Counted from the stretch's first letter, positions 23,526 through 34,962 are shown. The stretch: DNA of 64,000 nucleotides from Dactylonectria macrodidyma (GCA_020744425.1 JAGMUV010000006.1:992001-1056000); one strand, 5' to 3'. Notes: generated by a model from the letters alone, not told the origin. Numbers and translations are program-made.

Positions 23526-25775
23526 TCACCCCTGGATGCCCAGTTTTGGCTTCCTCTCCTCCGTCGGCAGCCTCACGTCGCGAATATACCGACTATGCAC
23601 GGTGTAGCTCCACGGCAGATGCACCCACCACTCGCCGCGGAGGTGCTGCAGGTGCGTCCGCCACCACTGGGCATCCTCGCTGCCCAGGAACAGCAGGTAG
23701 CTGTGACCGTCCTCGTGCAGCCGCTCGGCGAAGCGGCGCAGGCCGGCCTGGGCCTGGGACCGCCGGAGCTCCAGCTCCTCGTTGCGGCCCGCGTCGGCCT
23801 GGTAGCCCGGGGCCACGACGGCGTCCACCCCGTCCACCACGTGCAACGTCTGCCGCAGCGCCCGCATCGGCTTCACCGGGAACAGCATCTGCAGGTAGCC
23901 GGCGTTGGTGGCCCGCGTGCGCCGATCCCGGTGCCTGACGCTGCCGGGCCGCATGCTGCGAGACAGCGCCGACCGCGCAAAGTCCTTGGCCTTGTAGTAG
24001 AGCACCTCGTCCACCAGGTTGGTGTTGAGCCACATGTCGGCCATCTTGTCCATGGTGCTGCCCAGCTTGGAGCCCTGCCGCCGCAGATCGCTTGCGTACA
24101 CCACCCGGAACGTCATGAGCTTGTACTCGAGCTCTAGCAGATGCAGCTGCATCCGCATCACCTGCTCGCCGCCCGAGTGCGGCGCTTCCAGAGGGGGCCG
24201 CGGTGATGCCGGCTTCCATATCCCGCTCATGAAGCTCCTGGCCGATGCGTTGGACGTCGCCGAGCCCTGCGACCGAGCCGACGGCGCAGGGCTGGGCTCG
24301 CGTGTCATAGGATCAATCGTGCGTGTCGTCGGCCACATCCGCGAGTAGTTTACACAAAGGAAAAAGTCCTGGTACTCGCGTCCTATCCGGCTCGTAGGCT
24401 TCTGCCGGATGGCTTCCCGCCCCAGCTGGGCCGCGATGTGGAAGGGCTTGCAGTAATACAGTAGCTCATCATAAAACGTGTCGAGGTACGTTGCAACCGT
24501 CCGCCAGTGCACGAAGAACCACATGGCAGAGACGTTGCAAATGCCATGATCGAGGAAAATGTGGGCAAGACTTGTGGCTGACCCGGAGCGGTTGTAGGCT
24601 GACAGGCAGGCGTTGAGGACGACGTTTTCGACCTCGTAGCGAGCCAAGACGGCAGCTACATCTTCGGCCTTGGCGAGGTGCGTCTGGGGTACTTGGTAGC
24701 CGTGGGAACGAGGAACGTGATTCTGCCTAGCAAAAAGCAGCCAAGGAACCTGGTTTCCATGTCTATGTTATACCAGTCAGCGAAATCCAGGAGTTCAGAA
24801 AGGGTCAAGCACGTACTCGTCAGACATGACCCGCCCATGGAGGTCGAAATGCACCAGGTGGAAATACACGCCCTGCGAAGCCCGCACGTCCAGATGGTCC
24901 GCCAGCTCCTCGCGACTCCCCGGACGCACGACTTCCAACAACAGGCGGCTCCGAGGCTCTAGCAGCGAGCGGTTGCGGACCTTCCGCTGGGTGTTCATGA
25001 GCGGCCACTGTGCTAGGTCCGGCTCCGGGTCCCGCTCGGCGCCGGAGCGGCTGAAGTCGCGGGCCACGACCAGCAGCACATAGAAGTGGAGATTTGGGTC
25101 GGCCTGCACGGCGGCAAGCGGATGCGGCGGCCGGTAGCCGGGTCGGTGGGAGCGGAGCGGGCGCGGCGGAGGCGGTACCTTGCTGATGCGTGTGACACGC
25201 AACTTCGGCATGCGGATGACGTGGTCAGCCTCGAGGAGCTCCCATGCAAGACAGTGGATTCCAGGACCGACACCAGGAATCCCGCCATTGGCATTATCAC
25301 CCATGTTATAACTGGAATCCGGACCACTCTCGACAATATAAATCTGACACTCAGTCGCATCCCGCGAAAGGTTCAACATCCCCTCCAGCTGCGACCACAG
25401 GGCTTCACCGTACGCACGGATCTGATCCTCGAGACGCGAGATGCCTTCGGCGTCCGGCTCCAGCAACGTGCTGCTGATGGCTTCGGCGCTCCATTTGGGA
25501 CGGTCCGAGTCGCGCAGGTAGTGCTCGAAGACATCTTTGTATTGGGTCTCGAGGAAGGGGTCGGTGATGACGGCCGGGACCGCGGCGTGGTCGTTGACGG
25601 TGATTGTGACGCTCCACTGACGGCGACGCTCCGGCGTGTGAAGATTAGGTTGGTAGATATCCTTGTCCCCCGCGCTACATGCTTCATCATGGCCATACTG
25701 TGCCGGCTCCAGCTCCGGCTCGGATGCTAACCCCCGCTGTCGTGCCGGATCCGACTGCACGTAAACGACATCCAT
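23526..25775 (-). CDS. CHAT-domain (caspase-like/separase-clan) protein
   Basis: About 731 residues from exons 24817-25775 and 23526-24762. The 54-bp intron (GTACGT...ATAG) joins MSDE to HGNQVPWLLF without breaking the domain. The CHAT core is recognised by the histidine motif YFHLVHFDLHG (His about 313) and the cysteine motif ENVVLNACLSA (Cys about 372), followed by SLAHIFLDHG, the AMWFFVHW segment and FYDELL as in other CHAT domains, so the predicted Cys-His dyad is intact. CHAT proteins are peptidase clan CD members related to separase and caspases; bacterial and fungal members act in programmed cell death or defence. Here there is no visible TPR or NTPase partner domain. The N-terminal 230 residues are unassigned and the C-terminal 300 residues are Arg-rich. 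The start is the first in-frame ATG; a probable 5' UTR intron lies upstream. Confidence 0.82.
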
Positions 25776-25895
25776 CGCCCGGTCCCGTATCCGTGTCGAG
25801 GGGCCAGTTGGTCCATTGATTGCATGTTCCTGGTCGGTTACCGTGACGCGCGGGAGGGTCGAGTGGAAAAAGAGAGAGGGTATGGTTGCGGTGTT

Positions 25896-25956
25896 CTGGT
25901 GTCACGATGCCTTTGTTAGCTTCTGCTTCTCGTGTTTTGCTGTCTCGAATACTTAC
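25896..25956 (-). other. probable 5' UTR intron of the CHAT gene
   Basis: On the minus strand a perfect donor GTAAGT, a branch-like GCTAACA and an acceptor ACCAG enclose 61 bp. None of the three frames entering from the upstream exon offers an ATG that reads into the CHAT frame, so the intron most likely sits in the leader. Confidence 0.5.
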
Positions 25957-26368
25957 AGCGAGCGTCCTAGCCAGGGCACAAACAATATGTCCCTGGGTTT
26001 TCCTGCGTCGATGTCCAGTGTTTCTGGCACTGCTACGTCAGACGAGGGCACATCCCATGGCGCCAGACTCGCAGCTGCACAGGAGAGACGGGAGGGTAGA
26101 GTCGGCAGAAAAGCAGCAAGCAGAACTTGCAACGTTGCAGCGTCACAACCCCAACGCAGGTCCAACGCGTAGATCAGAGCTGAACTGGGAACAGGGAGGA
26201 GGAGGCAACAATTGAACCAAAGACGAGGCGACCAACCAAATCCATGCAATCTCTCCCCAGGCTGCGGAACCTGGCACCGTAGTCCGCAGAAGAAACGCGG
26301 CCCAGCCCGCTCCACCAAGCTGGAACCCCAAGAGAGCAGCCCCGGGCGCCACTGTTTCTCCCAACATC

Positions 26369-26420
26369 TGCCCGCTAATTGAACCTCATGCCCACTAATT
26401 GAGCCGCCTCCCGCTAAGAG
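26369..26420. repeat. 20-bp direct repeat with CTAATTGA core
   Basis: Two adjacent 20-bp units (26369-26388 and 26389-26408), each TGCCC(G/A)CTAATTGA(A/G)CC, are followed by a partial third beginning CCCGCTAA. They lie in the shared CHAT/HET intergenic region. Confidence 0.7.
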
Positions 26421-27523
26421 ATCCCCTGCTGTCTCGCTCCCTAACCAAGCTGCTGCAACCGCTGAGGCGCCTTCATCACCCTCTCCAGTCCGCATGATCC
26501 CCAAGGATTGGCCATTTCAGCGCATCAGCCACTGGATCGCCCTGCATCCAGCAGCCCCTATTCACGCGTCGGGGGGCAAAATAGTCGCCTCTTGGAGGCT
26601 CCAGCGCCAATGCCACCGCCTCTTACTGCATGTCAGAAGCGACACGTCGACTCGACAGCTCCCTTGTCTCATAAATGGACTACAATTGAAAGAGGCTGGC
26701 TGAGCGCCTACGTAGTCACAAAAAATTCAGGGGCACTTGGCTTAGGTGCATTAAGGCAGCAGGCGTCGGTCTCGTATGCAGTAGGTAGGCTGATGCGTTT
26801 TGTCTTTCTAGAGTAATTCCGGGACGGTGTCGAGGGTGAAGTGTTCAAGTGCGCATGTGTGATAGACCGATACAAACAGGGCAACAACACCCACAAAAGT
26901 CACCAATCTTGAAAACATGCAAGTTTCATTCCCAGCCCTTTTTGTCATTGAGTGGTCTGGCATCTAAGACGGACGCCCCATCACCCTCAGCTAACTCAAC
27001 CCGCCTAGCCCAGGCACCATATTTCAACCCCGCGAGGCACCCCTCCTAAGAGATAAAGTTCCATCTTTCTCGCCACTCCACCAAGACATATTCTCGAAAC
27101 ATCATTAGCCTCTTTAGTCCTACCAGCGCCCGGATAGGCTTTCGGGTTGGCCCGCTCCCCACGGCAGCCTCAAACTCAACTGCCTGAGAGGATTGTGTGA
27201 ATATCTAATGGAGTTATTTTCAATGCGTCTTCTGTCTGCCTTGTCTCAAGTATACCTATTGTGCAACTTTGTGGGCGTAAGTCCTGTCCTTCATGCATCT
27301 GTACGTGCATGTGCGTTAGCTAGGTCTTTCGGCATCAAAGGCTTCGCTGCGCCATCTTCTCTGTACCTATCAACACAACACAGGTCATCATTTGCATTTT
27401 TCTGCGTGGACTGGACAGCCTCGTCAGGTGAATATTGTATCTTATCCCCCGCTTCTCCGCCCATCGATTTCAACATTGCATCCATCATAGCACATTTCTT
27501 GTTCTTGAAATCCAACGACGAAA

Positions 27524-29872
27524 ATGCGCCTCATCAACGTTCATACATTCAAATTTGAGGAGTTCTTTGACAATGCCATCCCGGAATATGCCATCATATC
27601 CCACACGTGGGGGGATGCAGAAGATGAGGAGGTGTCGCACGAAGAATTCCTCCAGCAGCAACCTGCCACCAAAAACAAAGCCGGCTACTTGAAAATCCAA
27701 AAGGCATGCCATGAGGCTAGAGAACGCCGTTTCGACTACGTCTGGATCGACACCTGCTGCATCGACAAGACCAGTAGTGCTGAGCTTTCCGAGGCCATCA
27801 ACTCCATGTTCCGGTGGTACGAGGCAGCTGAAGTTTGCTTTGCATACTTGGTCGACGTTCCGCCAGCTACGAGTAGAGCCCATGACTTGTTCGAAGCCTC
27901 CCGCTGGTTCACGAGAGGATGGACGCTTCAAGAGCTTCTAGCGCCTCGACATCTCGACTTCTTTGCCTCAGACTGGACTTTCATAGCCAACCGAAAGGAC
28001 ATAGCAAGTCGCGTCTGCATCATTACCAACATTGACGAAGTGTACCTCATCGACTCTGCTCAGGCGACTCGTACTAGCTTGTTGAGGAAAGCAAGCATTG
28101 CTGAGAGAATGAGTTGGGCTTCTCGCAGAACAGCGACGCGAGAGGAAGACGTCGCCTACAGTTTGCTGGGAATTTTTGGTGTCAATATGCCACTCATATA
28201 TGGCGAAGGCGCGAAGGCCTTTCTCAGATTGCAGGAAGAGATTATGCGAAGCGCCTTCGACCCGACCCTCCTTTGTTGGGATGCCGAAGTAGACGGCAAG
28301 CCTCAGCTGCGTCAGGGTGCAAAACCCTTCTACTCTTGGACTTCAGCATTCAAAGCGCTGCTTGGTTTGGAATACCCATGGCAGATATTAGGTCCACTTG
28401 CCAACTCAAAATCTCCAACAGGACACTTGGCTCCGGGGCCAGAATGCTTCCGCCATTGCAAAGACTTTGAACCCTACGGAACCGTTGTTGACTGGGTCGC
28501 AACGAACCGTGGACTTGAGATCACCCTTCCCAAGCACCCTGGTGGCCGGCCCTACATCGCGATACCTTGCCATCTGCGACACGATCCCTGGAACTTGTTA
28601 GCCATTCCTCTAGTCCGCGGTGGAGGTACTGGATATTGGCGGTCCAGCGGTCCGACGATGCTGGTTAGTCACCACACCTGGCGTCAGTGGCCACGCCGGC
28701 GTTCACTCCTTTTGACCAAAGCACAAGACGACACCGATACTTCTGGCGCACCCCGCCTTGTGATCTGGATAAAGAGTCTACCCCAAGGCATCCGTCTAGT
28801 ACACGTTTACTCAACATTTGCAGGGTCGCCACGGGGAGCAATGATACGGGCGCAGTCAATCTCAAGAATTCATCTCAGCGGCAAGAGGTTAGTCGCCCTA
28901 TTGTTGGCAACCAAGGCAACCGACGAGTATTTTGCCGTCATTATCAGGGTTGCAAATGAAGACTCGATCTTTGATGACAACCCGGATTCTTACTTTGTGA
29001 AACTACTGTCACCCACAAGTCTAATCCCCTTCCTCAAAGCAACCTCACAAATTGACAAAATCCCAAGCCACTTGCAACTTGGAGGTGCTATTTACCATAC
29101 TGGCATATCCAAAACACAGCTGCTGGATCAAATATCCTTCAATATTGACATCGTTGAATCCTCAAGCCAGTTTAATCTTCTTACAAGCTCTGCAAGTACC
29201 TGGCTAGCAAGTGTTGGCAGTCCTACATTGGCGAAAATGACCCTTAGTGCCAGGATCTCAACCATCAAAACTCTCTTTTTCCAAAGCCTATCTATTTTCG
29301 GATTTTCTATACTCCTAAACCGAAGGAACTTTGTGTCTACTTTCGTTCCGTGGCTACAGTGTCTTCAAAACTCATTCTGGAGGCTTGATTATGGAGACGC
29401 TACTATCTTCTCCCTCCAGACGATGACTGGGTTGTTATTTACAAATTCATTCGTGCCCCTTCTATCATATTGTTTTCCTAAGCGTTCCACCTTTGTTTAC
29501 AACCACCAGTTTGCTCTAACAGTATGTTTTTACACATTACTCCCACTCAACGGTTATGGTATTCCACTGTTTTGCCTACATAGTTGTTTGGGCGGCGTTA
29601 GCAGGACTTCTTACTCAGCTAGTAGTGTAGTTGCTCGTGTCATGCGCTTTGTTTCCCTCATCCTCTTTGCTCTCAGTATAATATACGGTGATCTGAGAGT
29701 GACTCTGCCTTGTGCGTCTTTGTGGAGCACAAATATCAGCTTTGTTAAAGCTAGTATAGAGGTTGTGTACGTCATCTTAAATGAAGCGTATGATAGAGGT
29801 CAAACCGCCGGTTTGATCGGAAGTCTTATAGGTATTATGATAACAGTCTTTGTGAATAGTAATGTTCATTAA
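27524..29872 (+). CDS. HET-domain protein with hydrophobic multi-pass C-terminus
   Basis: A single-exon gene of 782 residues. The N-terminus is of the HET-E type: MRLINVHTF, EYAIISHTWGD (about 21-31), DYVWIDTCCIDKTSSAELSEAINSM (about 70-95), RGWTLQELLAP (about 130) and the later IYGEGAKAFLRLQEEI, all intact. A middle region of about 300 residues has no recognised domain and no P-loop. From about residue 565 the chain becomes hydrophobic, with roughly five candidate membrane helices (for example LLFTNSFVPLLSYCF, MRFVSLILFALSIIYG, GLIGSLIGIMITVFV at the very end). HET domains trigger incompatibility-type cell death when activated; a membrane-anchored tail suggests action at a membrane. The tail is AT-richer and less regular than the HET part, so the true C-terminus should be checked. 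The gene is divergent from the CHAT gene. Confidence 0.88.
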   Translation: MRLINVHTFKFEEFFDNAIPEYAIISHTWGDAEDEEVSHEEFLQQQPATKNKAGYLKIQKACHEARERRFDYVWIDTCCIDKTSSAELSEAINSMFRWYEAAEVCFAYLVDVPPATSRAHDLFEASRWFTRGWTLQELLAPRHLDFFASDWTFIANRKDIASRVCIITNIDEVYLIDSAQATRTSLLRKASIAERMSWASRRTATREEDVAYSLLGIFGVNMPLIYGEGAKAFLRLQEEIMRSAFDPTLLCWDAEVDGKPQLRQGAKPFYSWTSAFKALLGLEYPWQILGPLANSKSPTGHLAPGPECFRHCKDFEPYGTVVDWVATNRGLEITLPKHPGGRPYIAIPCHLRHDPWNLLAIPLVRGGGTGYWRSSGPTMLVSHHTWRQWPRRRSLLLTKAQDDTDTSGAPRLVIWIKSLPQGIRLVHVYSTFAGSPRGAMIRAQSISRIHLSGKRLVALLLATKATDEYFAVIIRVANEDSIFDDNPDSYFVKLLSPTSLIPFLKATSQIDKIPSHLQLGGAIYHTGISKTQLLDQISFNIDIVESSSQFNLLTSSASTWLASVGSPTLAKMTLSARISTIKTLFFQSLSIFGFSILLNRRNFVSTFVPWLQCLQNSFWRLDYGDATIFSLQTMTGLLFTNSFVPLLSYCFPKRSTFVYNHQFALTVCFYTLLPLNGYGIPLFCLHSCLGGVSRTSYSASSVVARVMRFVSLILFALSIIYGDLRVTLPCASLWSTNISFVKASIEVVYVILNEAYDRGQTAGLIGSLIGIMITVFVNSNVH

Positions 29873-30647
29873 AATTGAGGTGGAGTATGAGTGGCGGAAA
29901 GTACACTTCACATGGACAATTCAGAACTTGGCAGAGGTGGTTTAATGTCTCCATTGACAAAGCTAGTCTTTCTCTCAAGACTAGATGTAGGCCGTTAACC
30001 AAGGCTTTCGCCTCGTCTCGATGCCCCCTACTTCAGATCTATCTTCTCATCTGTTGTCTTATGACACGGTCCAGACCAAATGAGTGTGGTATTTCCTCAA
30101 ACGCCCCTCTCATCACAAAAGATGATCAACCCAAAACAAAGAAAAACGAACGAACGAACCAACACTCCCTTCCGTGTGATGCATGCACCTGTATATCTGC
30201 CGCCCCTCTTAACGCGAAACGGGGCGGTCCCCAGATAAAACCTTCATCAGATGAGCTCGGTGACGTCAACCAACAGATGCAGTGTCCAACACGCTAGAAA
30301 ACTATTGTGTCCGGATGCTGATCATCGTCGAGATGCTGCAGCGAGCTCAAAATGATGTGAAAATCGCAAAGAAATCAGAATGAAAACACTGTCCAAACCC
30401 AACGCGCCATATATCATCCTACACCAAGGATGCGACTGCAACCCGGGCAATTTCATATTTCGTTAAGACACATCTCGTTTCGTCAATGTAAAGAAACCAG
30501 GGATAGAATAGAAAGAGAAAAAGAAATCAAGACGCAGACCAGTAATAAAAGACGTTAAGGTGGAATACATGCGTTGAGACGCCGTGAAATGTAGTTTGTG
30601 GAAAGTAAGGTAAGGAAAAAGGCTCAAAAGGAACAACCAAATAAGTC
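29873..30647. other. convergent intergenic region, nothing recognised
   Basis: The 3' flanks of the HET gene and the J-domain gene meet here. No coding sequence is supported. Confidence 0.5.
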
Positions 30648-32345
30648 CTAGTACGCTTCCGCATACTCGTCGTGGTGGGGGTAGTTGTTGCTGAAGGCGA
30701 CGTCGTCGTAGTCGTAAGCTCTGGAGGTCTTAACCTTGTGGAAGGGCATGTAATTGCCGGGGGAGCTTGAATAGCTGGCGTCACGTGCCGACATGGACGG
30801 CCGAGTCTCCTGAACTTGGATGCCATGGGTGTTAGGATAGTATGAATAGGAATCCACCATGGGTTCCATGCTGCGTGAGTACGTGGTGTGTAGCGTCGCA
30901 TGGCCTTTTGAGTCGACCTTGTATTGGTGAACTTGTTGGGCAGGGCGGGATGGTGAGCGATACTTCTTGCTGCTGCGATGCTTGCGTTCCCGATGTCGCT
31001 GGGCGCGGTCATCCTCAGAATCGCTCTCTTCCTGGATCTGGGGATGCTGCTTTGAACGGCCGCGACCACGGGGATCCGCCATCTCCGGATATAAGCCGGC
31101 GGTGAACGTTTGCGACCTGGACATGGTCGGCATCGAGCGACTGGGCATCTCGGGAACAGGTGAGCTGTATTGTCGGTGGAGCTCGCGTCGGGGAGGCGAG
31201 CCAGACAGACCAGCAGCAGCAGTAGCAGTAGTGGCTGACCTTCCTGCATAGCGAGCAGAAGGCGAAGTGTTCACGATTATGGGGTCGTCGAGTACTTCAT
31301 TTGATGGCTTCTTGTGGGCCTTCTTTTCACCAGAAGATCCTCGTCGAACCCTGGCCGAGGAGCGACGCGCATCATCGTCAGGAGGGGCAAAGGGTGACGA
31401 TTGACCCGGGGCTGGAGGTGGCGTGGGGGCAGCCGGAGGCTGAACTCGGGTGGCGTGATACGCTTTTGAACGGTTCTTTGCCTGGATGTATGAAAGAGCT
31501 TGGTCAAAGGTGTCGGCCACCTTGCCCTCGAGGTAGGGCTCCTCAGGCATGGGATCATGCACTGTGTTCATCCTGGGCATGGCCTCCTCCCGATGGGAAG
31601 ACCGATCCCGCTTCTCGTCGTGCTTCTTGCTCGACTTCTTCTTCTCCTTGACAAGCACCTCATCTTCATAGGACTCGATGTAGGGTTTGCTGTGCGACTT
31701 CTTATCCGCGGCCTCTCGCTTGCGTTCCTTCTCGCGCTCCTTCTTCTTCTCCGCTCGTCGAGCTTCCTTCTGCTCCTTGGCCTCCTTCTCCATACGACGA
31801 AGGTTCTCAGCCAACTTCTTCGAGCGCTCACGTTCTTCCTTCTTCTCTCGCTCGCGCTCGGCTTCTCGCTTTGAGGGCTTATCCGAGTACGACGCCTCGC
31901 GTCTCACACGAGGCTCGGCATCAAAGATCTGGGGACCACGCGTCTCTTCATAGGACCGCGGGTAGAATGCCTTTGTACTCGGGGAGGTTCCGGGGGTTGA
32001 CTTGTAAGAGGACGGGCGAGGCTCTGCGGTTCGAACCTCGTACTTGTAAGTGGTGGGTGTCGCGCGAGGACTTGAGGTGTTGGCCTTGGACTGCATCTGC
32101 TTTCGCAGTTCGGCGAGGCGGGCTTGGTCATCGTAGCGTTGGCGTTCCTTCTCGTCGCTGAGGATCTCGTAGGCTCGCTGAACTTTTTGGAACTCGTCCT
32201 GAGCCAGCGCCTTCAGGTCAGGGTCTTGTACCTTGTCGGGATGGCATTTGAGAACGAGCTTTCGGTGGGCAGAGCGAATCTCTGTGATTTGCGCATCCTT
32301 GGAAACTCCCAAGGTCTTGTAAGGATCGGGGGGCAACGAAGTCAT
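30648..32345 (-). CDS. J-domain (DnaJ/Hsp40-like) protein with long disordered tail
   Basis: A single-exon gene of 565 residues; ATG at 32345. The J domain occupies about residues 6-75 (DPYKTLGVSKDAQ, then KCHPDKVQD with the invariant HPD, then QRAYEILSDEKERQRYD), so it should stimulate an Hsp70 ATPase. The rest is low-complexity: a long Lys/Glu/Arg helix (about 160-260, REAEREREKKEERERSKK and similar), Ser/Pro-rich stretches, an RSxR-like basic segment (RHRERKHRSSKKYRS) and a Tyr-rich C-terminus (YDYDDVAFSNNYPHHDEY). There is no zinc-finger or glycine-rich type I/II region, so it is a class C J-protein. The basic Ser/Arg-containing middle recalls nuclear splicing-associated J-proteins, but that is inference. 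Confidence 0.92.
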   Translation of the reverse strand: MTSLPPDPYKTLGVSKDAQITEIRSAHRKLVLKCHPDKVQDPDLKALAQDEFQKVQRAYEILSDEKERQRYDDQARLAELRKQMQSKANTSSPRATPTTYKYEVRTAEPRPSSYKSTPGTSPSTKAFYPRSYEETRGPQIFDAEPRVRREASYSDKPSKREAEREREKKEERERSKKLAENLRRMEKEAKEQKEARRAEKKKEREKERKREAADKKSHSKPYIESYEDEVLVKEKKKSSKKHDEKRDRSSHREEAMPRMNTVHDPMPEEPYLEGKVADTFDQALSYIQAKNRSKAYHATRVQPPAAPTPPPAPGQSSPFAPPDDDARRSSARVRRGSSGEKKAHKKPSNEVLDDPIIVNTSPSARYAGRSATTATAAAGLSGSPPRRELHRQYSSPVPEMPSRSMPTMSRSQTFTAGLYPEMADPRGRGRSKQHPQIQEESDSEDDRAQRHRERKHRSSKKYRSPSRPAQQVHQYKVDSKGHATLHTTYSRSMEPMVDSYSYYPNTHGIQVQETRPSMSARDASYSSSPGNYMPFHKVKTSRAYDYDDVAFSNNYPHHDEYAEAY

Positions 32346-33618
32346 GTTTGGGGGTGAAAGGGGTGGGTTTGGTGTCGGCACCTCGTTTGCGAGCGTTGCC
32401 GGTTATAAGCTGGGTGGGTTCGAAAATCGTGAGGCTACCTTTGCATCGAACCAAAGGTTGGGAAAAGGCGAGGCTCCGGTGAAGTGAGGCTGACTCCTTG
32501 ACGTCCTTTTCGAGGCAGGGCTGGGTGGCTGTTATAGTGTTTGGGGGCACTGTCGGGTAGCAGTGTAGCAACAGGGGGAATGGTAGTTGTAATGATAGGT
32601 GGTAGGTGGTCTGGGCACTGGGGGGGCGGTGTCTGTATCTCGTCTCCAGAGCAAGGTGTGGATGCTTTCTCGGGCTCGTGGGCAGGGGAGAACCAGGCAG
32701 AAACTCGGCTTGCAAGTGCTGGGGGAAATGGTCAAGCGAAGGGCCGGGGTAGGGAGGCGAAGAGGCGAGGTTATTTACGTGTTGCAGCCGGCTGCTGAAC
32801 ACAAGGGAAGGACGGTGTTTCGGGCAGTTGTTCGATTGTTCGGTCCGCAAAGAGCAGATGAACAATGCGAGAGAAAGAGGTGCTCTGAGAACCGGCCCTG
32901 GGGGTGTTGAAGAACACTGAACGATGAATGAGGTCACGGGCGAGTCTGCGAGGGCCGGGGAGCTGATTCGTCGGGTACTGGGAGACGGAGAACAAGGGGA
33001 CTAAGGTCGACGATCAGACACCAAAGAGGGGGGGCAGGCTTTGAGTGGGTGAAGTGGGAGGGAGTGGGTGAGGTGGATGACAGGGTCGGCTTTGGGGTGT
33101 CCACCGGCTTCTCTGGTCGTCCTCGGTGGTTCCCAATGGACTCCAATGGTCCTCAGCGGCCGTGTACAGTCCTCAGTGGCCCTTGGATGGTCCGCAACGG
33201 ATGGGTCTGGGTCTCGCAGCGGTGGAGTCGCGCCGTGGGCTGGCGCAGGACGCAGACCTGGTCGACTGGACAGTGGGATGGGGCCGCTGAGACGGGGGTT
33301 GATTCGCCGGACGGGCTTGGCTGAAGGGGGCCTTTTCGGTTCCCAGGGTGCGAAGGGTGCAAAGGTGAGTGGGAGGGTCGAGCAGCGTGGACAGTGGAGG
33401 GTAGAGGGTCCCAGGCGACTCGTGAGGGTGTGTGATGGCGTTAAGGGTGCTGGGGTGGTTGGCGTGTTGGTGTTGACGGTAGCGGATGCGGTGCAGGTAC
33501 CTGAGTACTTGCGACTTGCGACGCCAGAGTGTGGGTGCCTGAGGCACAGCGTGATGGAGATATCTCTCAAGTACTTTGTACCTTGTACCTCACTTCGTCC
33601 AAGAAAGATGAGGGGCGC

Positions 33619-33639
33619 CTCGTCGTCGTCGTCGTCGTC
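33619..33639. repeat. CGT trinucleotide microsatellite
   Basis: Seven consecutive CGT/TCG-type units, perfect. Confidence 0.85.
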
Positions 33640-34899
33640 AGTTTTCAAAAGTCGTAGGTAATCCGCCGGAAGCTATGGAATGGGAGGCAGCAAGGGAAAT
33701 GCGTAACGATGTGGCAGTGCGTTTCCCTTCAAGATAGTGCACACCTAAACAACCTGAGGCTTGCGTGTAAATTTTTTTTCCTCTTTTCTCCAGCTCAATC
33801 GAGCAAGAAAGTCGCCTCTGGCGTCCTTTTTGAACGGCTTCGGCGGCCGCGGCGGCCATGAGCTGACTACTACTAGGTTGGTACTGACTAGCAGCGGAGT
33901 GACACACTTGGAACTGCTTGGTCACAACAGGGGAATATTTTTCTCTCTTCTGGGCGAATCGTAACAGGCGCTGAGGAAGCTGCAATGGAAGACCATAGAA
34001 TGCCTGCGGTGCAGGGCACAGCAACGGACCTGAATGGAATGCCCGAGTCCCGTCGTCCCGCTGATGCAGCATCAATTGGGCTCCCCAATCAGGCAGTCAA
34101 TTGGACGCTCCAGGGGTCCGATCCACTGAAGGCAGTGCAGTGTCAGCGACTCAGCGGCCCGCAATGCCACTGTTGTCCACTGCGGTTCACTGACTGATGG
34201 ATGAGAGTGACTGTACGGGACAGCGTCGCTCCGAAAATGCCAGCGCGGGCGGTGGCGTGTTGCCGCGCATCCAATGTACGTGCATGGTACGGGATGAATC
34301 ACATGGGGTTACTCACATAAAGTGACTCTATTCACTGGGGTCCAGGTATCGTCAGAAGTGAGCCAGGTACCGCTGCAAGTACCGTTTCGGCCACACAAGG
34401 GGGGTGGGTGGCTTGCGCAGTGGATGCTACCCTCGGTACAGCGCTTTCGCGGTGCGAGAAAATCACCCAGGGAACTCGCGTCCACTGTAACCCGAGCCCG
34501 AGCCACAGGGTAGCGTCGAGGCCGATGACGCCTCACACAAATGGGGATACGGGGACCTACCTACACGGGGATACGGAGGCCCGGCAAGGACGACGGCGTC
34601 GGCGAGACTTGGGCTCCCCCAGCGGGTTCTTCCATGAACTTGAAGTTTCCCGTAGGCTACTGAATAAACCCGAAACCGATGACGAATTCCCAGCTACCGA
34701 GTCAGGAATTGGAAGGTGCCAGGAATGGCGAGGCCATGGTTTTCTCGGTCTTCAATAGTGCCTCCCCCAAGTGCCACACTCCTGGGTCTTCTTGGGTCGG
34801 TGGCTGGTGAGCTGGTGGTGGCGAACTTGGCAGCTTGACTCGTCCGTTGCCTCCGGCCCAGCCCGTCTCGACAAAACCCCATAGCAAAGAAACTGGCAA

Positions 34900-34962
34900 C
34901 TCACTGTGATTCCCAGGCGTCTCAGTGTGATTGCCAGTCGACTCATAGTGATTCCCGCTTAG
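34900..34962. repeat. three tandem 21-bp units
   Basis: Units start at 34900, 34921 and 34942. Each begins CTCA, contains GTGATT at the same offset and continues CCAG or CCGC; units one and two are the most alike. No frame uses it as protein. Confidence 0.75.

Larger units (their letters stand above)
25776..27523. promoter_or_regulatory. divergent intergenic region, CHAT gene / HET gene
   Basis: About 1.75 kb separates the starts of the CHAT gene (minus) and the second HET gene (plus). It holds a likely leader intron of the CHAT transcript (25896-25956) and a 20-bp direct repeat (26369-26420). Short open frames here show no domain and are not called. Confidence 0.55.

Noticed and set aside
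25953..26504. 183-codon frame upstream of the CHAT gene, considered as its first exon
   Set aside because: Its phase at the GTAAGT donor does not match the CHAT frame, and the sequence is random-like Gly/Trp/Leu-rich.
32218..32937. 239-codon minus-strand frame overlapping the J-protein start
   Set aside because: A shadow of the J-protein frame and its leader, Pro/Ser/Thr-rich without any motif.
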